This document shows positions 58,401-64,000 of a stretch of DNA of 64,000 nt, piece after piece; the first letter of the stretch is position 1; each line of letters opens with the position of its first letter. Made by a program: the position numbers and the translations under genes. The stretch is from Ascocoryne sarcoides NRRL 50072 (taxonomy: Eukaryota; Ascomycota; Leotiomycetes; Helotiales; Gelatinodiscaceae), in contig KB205949.1 of assembly GCA_000328965.1 (NCBI GenBank), positions 190,587 through 254,586 of the forward strand, written 5' to 3'. The notes beneath the pieces are model-generated. The model did no database searches, had not been told where the DNA came from, and was given only the letters and a program-made list of their open reading frames with translations.

Positions 58401-59437
58401 TCCTTGATCGGCAAAGTGTTAATGTATTAAGAAACATCTACTCATGTTTTTGGCCTGTTATAAGCTAGATTATAGCTCCCTACTCCACTTCACATTATTC
58501 CGCTGTGATTCTCACCCTTCAGCATATTGTATTCGTCGAATTGGCGATATGACATACCTTGATCTTAGAGTCTAAATTCCCCTCCCTAAACCTCACGCTT
58601 CACAAAGAGATTTGAACCAGGCGAGCTATAATATCCGGGATAATATGTCACACATGGAAATGCGTGGAAGAAGACAGCAAGCTGGTATAGCGATAATTGA
58701 ATATTAGATCTGGTTAACTGACAAGACAAATTGCATTTTGTTAAACCAAACATTCCACTCCTTACAATCTCACAAAGTTAAATAACAGAGATCCCACAAT
58801 CTTCTTATCTACTATCACTAAATCGTCTCCACGGTTCACGTCCCCCCATCTGCAAGTGAACACCACGCTAGAAAACACTTCCCCTGATGCATCCCCCAAA
58901 CACATTTGACAAAGCCTTTATTGCTCTCTCATTAAATCAATATGTTTATAATGCTCGCCCACTCATGGAGATATACTTATTGGCTTTAGGGGTGTACGTA
59001 AGCCGGGAAATGTCATTCAATAAAATCAGCTCAATCTTCCATTGTAGTTACAGGCTCGGTATAACCATGTCCTTGGTGAGGAAGTGGAAATAGTTCTATA
59101 AGCTGCAGCCTATAAGACCTCGGAGGGTTGTTCCATCGGTATTTCAATTCAAGCATGATGATACTGGAGGAATGCACGAGAAAGAAAATGTAACTATTGA
59201 TATGGTCAAGATGAGATTTAGGTATTGAATTGTTAAGATCCTGGTCTTGATTTCTCTCCCCTCAGTCTCAGATTCCAATCGCAAGTTGCGAGTTATTGTT
59301 AGTATACATACACATATATCGTCTTTAACACCAAGAAGAGCTCGACAAATTAAATAATTACCATACTAGACGCAAAAAATATACACCCAAGAGTAAGTCA
59401 ACATCTCCAACAAACATCCATCCCCTCAGATGGGGAT
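55451..59437. other. AT-rich gene-poor stretch
   Basis: Mostly AT-rich with stops in every frame. A minus-strand frame at 56966-57529 is open for 187 codons but begins at GTG, and I could find no upstream ATG exon that joins it in frame. It has no recognised domain and may be a decayed gene. The region ends at the tRNA terminator. Confidence 0.4.
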
Positions 59438-59443
59438 AAAAAA
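59438..59443 (-). terminator. RNA polymerase III terminator
   Basis: Six T residues on the transcribed strand, 8 bp after the tRNA discriminator base, the usual Pol III stop signal. Confidence 0.8.
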
Positions 59444-59451
59444 TAAACACT

Positions 59452-59542
59452 CTCCTTCAGGAAGGCTTGAACTTCCAACCTCCCGATGTATGTTTGCGAT
59501 TTCATAACAGTCGGACGCGCTAGCCAATTGCGCCATGAAGGA
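59452..59542 (-). tRNA. tRNA-Asn (anticodon GTT) with 17-nt intron
   Basis: A cloverleaf folds without forcing: acceptor TCCTTCA / TGAAGGA with discriminator G (59452), D stem GCGC / GCGC, anticodon stem TCCGA / TCGGG with one G-U pair, and T arm GGAAG-TTCAAGC-CTTCC. The anticodon loop begins CTGTTA, giving GTT at 59508-59506. After A37 come 17 extra bases (59504-59488); removing them leaves the standard loop CTGTTAA and a 74-nt tRNA. The position one base after the anticodon is canonical for tRNA-splicing endonuclease substrates. The A and B boxes are present within the gene. Confidence 0.9.
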
Positions 59543-60396
59543 CGAACGAACAAACTCGAATCTGATTGGATTACAGCGCTCGTATTTTGAAATATAACCC
59601 CGAGAGGCAGAGGGTTGAATTAGTTAGGGGAGCGCGGTGGGGGACCAGGTGAAATTTTACGTTTGGGGAAAAGTGCGAGGGTTATGCGAGATGGCTCTTT
59701 AGCGAGAAGAAGGTGGACAAATTGGGTTTAGTGATTTTGAGGATGGGATTCAACTTTGTTTTTGTTGCGGGTTGTTTTTGGAGGGAAAATATGTGGAGGC
59801 TGGATTGTCTGTTAGGATATATTAGGTCTTGCTAGGGTATTACTGGTAGAAGTCTAGTAGGAAACAAGTTGGAGTTCTCGGGTTGGCACGTGATATGTTT
59901 TCAGGCTTCATATGTCGAGTGACACTTGACGATTGTATCATCTCTACTTCCGTGGACTGCCTGAGATAACCTTCAACAAGATCTTATATTTAACGAGTAG
60001 TTTTGAGTGGATGTCTCTTGTGGTTTGCCTCTTGAAACCAGGAGTTAGTCCAGGGCGCAACTTATCCTTTCAACTTTTCGCTTGGCTCCCTTCCCCGCTA
60101 TCCATGACAGCAAACCTGGATTGCACTTGTTGATTGGTTTTTCTGTGACGTTGAATTTCATTGACAAGATTAAGAGAGAGGGTCAATTTGGTATTCTATT
60201 AATAATCTCTCTGCTGTTAGGTTGAATTTACGAGACGTGCACATTCAGCAGCTAGATAACTGTAGAAAACTGCCTAACATGGTTGCTCAGTACCAAATGA
60301 TATATCCGGCCGAGATACCCGCGTTCGCAATATCTCTCAAATGTCTTGTACAATATAGTATATTGGCAAACCTACAGCTTCCTATTTCAGGTTTCT
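59543..60396. other. intergenic
   Basis: Upstream flank of the tRNA and 3' flank of the FMN enzyme. Only short frames are present; no support for a gene. Confidence 0.5.
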
Positions 60397-61854
60397 CTAA
60401 ATTCGCGCTTTCTCAGCTATCAAGTTTGAAGAATTCGGGAGGGACCGGATGGCATCACGATCAATCTCGCCCACATTTCGATATCCAGCAACATTCAATA
60501 GGATATCAAAGTCCGCCAGCAGACCCTTCATCACGTGTCTTACCCCTGCCTCTCCTCCAATGGAAAGTGCCCATACCCAGAGTCTGCCTATGAAGACAAA
60601 CTTTGCACCAACAGCAAGTGCTTTGAAGACATCTGAGGCGCCTCTGATACCTGTGTCATACATGATCTACGTGTTTGGTTAGTCGCCAGTACTATGCGTG
60701 TAGATGAAGAGGAAAGAAGCTTACATATATCTTGTCTCCAACGGCATCGACAATCTCTTCCAAAGCGTCTAAGCTTGCCACTGCTCCATCCACCTGTCTT
60801 CCTGCATGGTTAGAAACAACAATGCCATCGATTCCCATTTCGACCGCCTTCTTGGCATCCGCAACGCTCTGGATGCCTTTGAGACAGAAAGGTTTCCCGC
60901 CGGAGATTCGTTTCCATTGCCCTATGACCCACGGGAGCTTTTCCCATGAATGAGCCTTGCCATGCCAGATATTCTCATCGATCCACTTGGCACCGACTTC
61001 TTTGGGATTCTTCTTGGGGTCCAGTCCAGCCTCCTTGACTCTTTTCAAGAAGACCGGGTCCTGCAAGCCAATGTCGCCGGCACCGTGCTCATGATAGAAT
61101 GCGTAGTTTGCGGTTGCAACGTCATGATGGCGCCAACCCAGTTGCCAAGTGTCTGTCGTGAGCATGCAAACGTCGAAACCGCTCTTGTGAGCCCGTTTAA
61201 GCATTGATATGACGAGCTCCTCATCGTGACTTTGGTAAAGTTGGAAGAATCGCGGGCCATTGCCATTGGCTTTGCCCACATCTTCGATGGAATAGCTTCC
61301 AGCAGATGAAAGCGAGTATACTAGGTTCAATTCTTGGGCCACTTTCGCAACGGAAAGTTCACCCGTTGGGTGATAAATACGATTGATACCAATGGGTGCA
61401 AAGCCAATAGGGGCCGCGACCTTGTGCCCGAAAATCTCCATGGCCGTGTCTCGAGTATTGGTATCAACCAGCTGCCGGGGAATTATGCGGTGGCGGTAGA
61501 AAGCCTGTCGGTTTGCCAAATGGGTCCAAGAGTTTCCCGCGTTGCAGGAAGAGTAGTACCTATTGAGGGCGTTAAAATGTTACCGAGGCTTTGGGGAATA
61601 CACAAAAGACTAACCATCCTCCTTGTGTCAGCTTCTCCTCCGCCAGACGCTCAAGGTCTTCGGGGGCGACAGTGAAAGCTGTTAGTAGGAGTTACTGCAA
61701 ATGGTAGCAAATTGTGGAAATATAGGATCATGGACTAACCAGTGCTGAATAGTGGCGTTTCGCCATTATTCGACTTCCAGAAATTCTCTCGTTGGTACAA
61801 CGCCCACTGGGGGGTCGTTCGAAGCTCCTGGTTAGGGTTCATGGGATCAGACAT
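60397..61854 (-). CDS. FMN-dependent alpha-hydroxy-acid oxidase, lactate 2-monooxygenase-like, 427 aa
   Basis: Members oxidise L-lactate or related 2-hydroxy acids with FMN; the monooxygenase branch releases acetate, CO2 and water. Exons in transcript order: 61854-61740, 61678-61615, 61559-60725 and 60666-60397 (1284 nt). After a short N-terminal region, WYYSSCNAGNSWTHLANRQAF and RDTAMEIFGHKVAAPIGFAPIG mark the start of the TIM barrel. The catalytic motif SNHAGRQVDG supplies His311 and Arg314; the FMN phosphate site is YDTGIRG and FIGR (365-366). HAGRQVDG with an Ala, and the 427-aa length with a long loop, resemble lactate monooxygenase more than cytochrome b2, and there is no heme domain. 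Substrate choice is inference. It is divergent from a Zn2Cys6 gene with twin palindromes between them. Confidence 0.9.
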
Positions 61855-62154
61855 AATGAAGGTAAAATGGCTGTGGTTTGCAAGCTATGTCTTACTCGGC
61901 TGGATGACGACTGGCACACATGGAAAGTTGTCTTCTTATATAGATAAGCCATCTCACCTCGTTACGTGGCTGGAATTGATGTCATCATGTTTTGAATATA
62001 TGGATCAAGCTCTCGCGACCGATCCCGATCCCGAGCGAGACTTGTAGAACAAAGCTACGGTCATAGAGATCTGAACGACTTCCATCGACCGAATCGTCAA
62101 AGGTCTTACATCCGCATTGGTCTCTGTCATGGTGCACGTGATTTACCCCACAGC
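61855..62154. other. divergent promoter, enzyme side
   Basis: Upstream 300 bp of the FMN enzyme, up to the first palindrome. A frame at 61742-62047 on the plus strand overlaps the first exon antisense and has no family content. Confidence 0.4.
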
Positions 62155-62186
62155 TCTCGCGCGAGAAGCGAATCTCTCGGCCGAGA
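62155..62186. promoter_or_regulatory. twin 12-bp palindromes, candidate operator
   Basis: TCTCGCGCGAGA (62155-62166) and TCTCGGCCGAGA (62175-62186) are each perfectly palindromic. They differ only in the two central bases and are 20 bp centre to centre, about two helical turns, so both lie on the same DNA face. They are about 300-330 bp from the enzyme start and about 490-520 bp from the regulator start. The inverted TCG/CGA half-sites fit a dimeric zinc-cluster protein. The neighbouring Zn2Cys6 factor is the obvious candidate binder; this is inference. Confidence 0.55.
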
Positions 62187-62673
62187 TAAACTTGTTCATT
62201 CTAGGTCCAAGCATATGTGAAGATGCTGCTTTTACAAACCTGGTGAGCTACTAGTATATTGTTCTGTTGGGAAGAAAGCCTCCTGATGTTTTTAAGAATC
62301 TATCATAAGTATACTTTTAATTTAAGTCCTATGACACTCGTCTGAATGTTACTATTTATCTATCTACAAAAGGTCTCACGACTTCAAGCGAAAAAAGGCT
62401 TGGTGTGTTGGAATATATACATCCATAGTGGAAAGCATATATATACATGTAGTTTACTTTGTAGAACCTGATGAGTTCTTTGTGAGTAAAAGCAGCTCCT
62501 AAGGCTCAATATAGTTTCTCGGCTAAGATGGCCTAGAACGTAGAGCATCCATGAGGCTCGACGTCGGATAAATCGTTCCGTCACGTTTTTAGGAATGATT
62601 ACATTTGGGGATCTCTCTTATACAGTTCAAGTCTTCTTATCGTCCTTCTCGCACGACTGCCGACCACAAGACC
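62187..62673. other. divergent promoter, regulator side
   Basis: 487 bp leading to the start codon at 62674. AT-rich in its middle, no coding content seen. A short minus-strand frame at 62384-62584 has no recognisable content. Confidence 0.4.
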
Positions 62674-64000
62674 ATGTCTTCAGCCTTAGGATACTCTCCA
62701 TTGTCGATCGAGGCAGCAGTGGAAAGCCCGCGACCAAAAACACGTGTTATCACGAGGACGCGCCGTATGCTTAGCTGTGCCGAATGTCGGTTAAGACGTA
62801 TGAAATGCGACAAGGCCAAACCTCGGTGTAGTAGATGTATTGCTGATGGAGTGGCATCGTGCGTGTATGTCGAACGTCGAAAGAGTCCTTTGGATAGCGA
62901 ATCTACCCAGGTAGCTTCTAAGGAGATAGGGGCAGTGAAGAGGCGCCGCCAGAGCGAGACGCTATCGCATTATAACCCTCTTCGCAAGCTCCTGGATCGC
63001 GAAACAGATATCACTCTTGCGCCGGGAAGGCAATCAATTGGATACCTGAGTACTTCTGTTGGTGGCAGGTCGAAGTACGTTGGCGCTACTTTCTGGGCTT
63101 GCGTTGGGACTGTGGTAAGCGAAGTCTCTACCACCTACACAGGCCACCTAAGTTATCTAACCATTGGCATGACACAAATAGGACGATAATGTTGATGAGA
63201 TTCTTCGAAGTCAGGAGCCACAGGTTCGGATTCAGTACGACTCATCAAGCGCGGACACACGAGATAGAGCGGACATCATTAGGGACGGCAGCGGATTAAA
63301 TGGCACCAACAGCGAAGCTGCAGCTCACCACCGTAGTCTGCTCGAAGATACAAAATTTAAGGCAATCGCAGCGACCCTCAACCATCCACCGAATCATCCA
63401 GCGTCTTTAAAAGAGCTCCTAGAAGCCCTTCCGCCACGGGAATCTTGTGACCTGCTTTGCAAAGAGTACTTCGACGCTGTCCATGGAATTATTCCAATAA
63501 TCCATAGTCCATCATTTCAAGAGCAGTACAACAGGCTTTGGCTGTCATTGGAAGGCATGTCGGCTGAAAGAATCCGGACGGGGATATTAGCAGAGAATCC
63601 CAGCTTCCTCTCATTGTTATTTGCTGTCTTATTTGCAGCTTCGACGACTTGCTCGGAAGCTTTTCTCGAGTTGCACTTTAGCCATGCCCGGCCACAAGCG
63701 ACTTCAGCTGTGCTCTACCAGCTCACAGAGCTTACGTTAAGCCTAGTGTCCTTTCCCAGTAGTCCAACTCTTGATTCCCTGTCTGCCTTTTTGATATCCA
63801 AAAATATGGTAATGCGTGAGGAGGATGCCATGACAACTTGCTCGTTCGTCGGAACTGCTCTGCGAGCCGCACAGGGAATGGGACTTCACCGAGATGGATC
63901 GCACTTTGGTCTCGATAAGGTCAAAGCAGAGGTCAGGCGCCATATATGGTGGCACATTATTCATACAGATGTGATGACAGCTATTTGGTGTGGTCTTCCT
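62674..64000 (+). CDS. Zn(II)2Cys6 transcription factor with fungal_trans domain, partial at window end
   Basis: Exon 1 is 62674-63114 and exon 2 is 63182 onward, open to the last base (at least 420 residues). The intron is 67 bp, phase 0. The cluster is CAECRLRRMKC, DKAKPRC, SRCIADGVASC: Cys 35, 38, 45, 52, 55 and 63. After a basic linker comes the motif GGRSKYVGATFWACV, then EYFDAVHGIIPIIHSPSFQ at the start of the fungal_trans (PF04082-type) region, and ALRAAQGMGLHRDGSHFGL followed by EVRRHIWWHIIHTDV. The start ATG (MSSALGYSPL) is the first in frame; the frame upstream has none. This is a nuclear regulator, probably DNA-bound as a dimer. Divergence from the FMN enzyme suggests pathway-specific control, but that is inference. 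The 3' end is missing. Confidence 0.92.

Noticed and set aside
1..64000. CRISPR array, prophage or biosynthetic gene cluster
   Set aside because: The window is eukaryotic. No repeat-spacer pattern, phage gene, polyketide synthase or peptide synthetase motif was seen.

Overview
The window is nuclear DNA from a filamentous ascomycete (Pezizomycotina), most likely a Leotiomycete. The evidence is short introns (about 49-190 bp) with GT..AG ends and CTAAY-like branch points, Zn(II)2Cys6 regulators, a Sam37/metaxin-type import protein, a fungal type II NADH dehydrogenase, and a DUF7587-like protein of the kind I associate with Sclerotinia/Botrytis relatives. The assignment to class is an inference. 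I re-joined exons by hand; every multi-exon model below keeps its reading frame across all junctions.

Layout. 1-9 kb: a 994-aa low-complexity protein with an RGG-like tail, an unrecognised 332-aa gene on the other strand, and an isolated single-exon 267-aa gene. 9-14 kb: gene-poor, with a decayed array of about 90-bp Ser-rich repeats and AT-rich sequence. 14.9-19.3 kb: a Ser-rich membrane or secreted protein and ribosomal protein uS5 (RPS2). 21.5-23.4 kb: a strikingly GC-rich Zn2Cys6 regulator. 23.4-29.9 kb: a gene desert rich in simple repeats. 29.9-39.3 kb: a compact gene-rich block holding a zinc-independent-looking MDR oxidoreductase, a DUF7587-like protein with a C-terminal tandem repeat, a Cys-rich GPI-type surface protein divergent from a multi-pass membrane protein, and Sam37. 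39.3-51.8 kb: a 12.5-kb desert with a 388-bp assembly gap whose two edges are nearly identical. 51.8-55.5 kb: a conserved-looking acidic nuclear-type protein divergent from a seven-exon type II NADH dehydrogenase. 55.5-60.4 kb: AT-rich sequence with one intron-containing tRNA-Asn(GTT). 60.4-64 kb: an FMN-dependent lactate monooxygenase-like enzyme divergent from a second Zn2Cys6 regulator that runs off the window.

How the genes relate. Fungal neighbours are usually independent. The one arrangement that looks functional is the oxidase/regulator pair at the right end: the shared 819-bp promoter contains two perfect 12-bp palindromes, TCTCGCGCGAGA and TCTCGGCCGAGA, identical except for the central two bases and exactly 20 bp apart. 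A second regulatory candidate is three copies of the palindrome TCCGACGGA at exact 15-bp intervals upstream of the MDR oxidoreductase. I saw no CRISPR array, no intact transposon, no rRNA gene and no clear biosynthetic cluster. I cannot point to a demonstrably new biological system; the two palindrome arrays and the unrecognised genes are the best leads.
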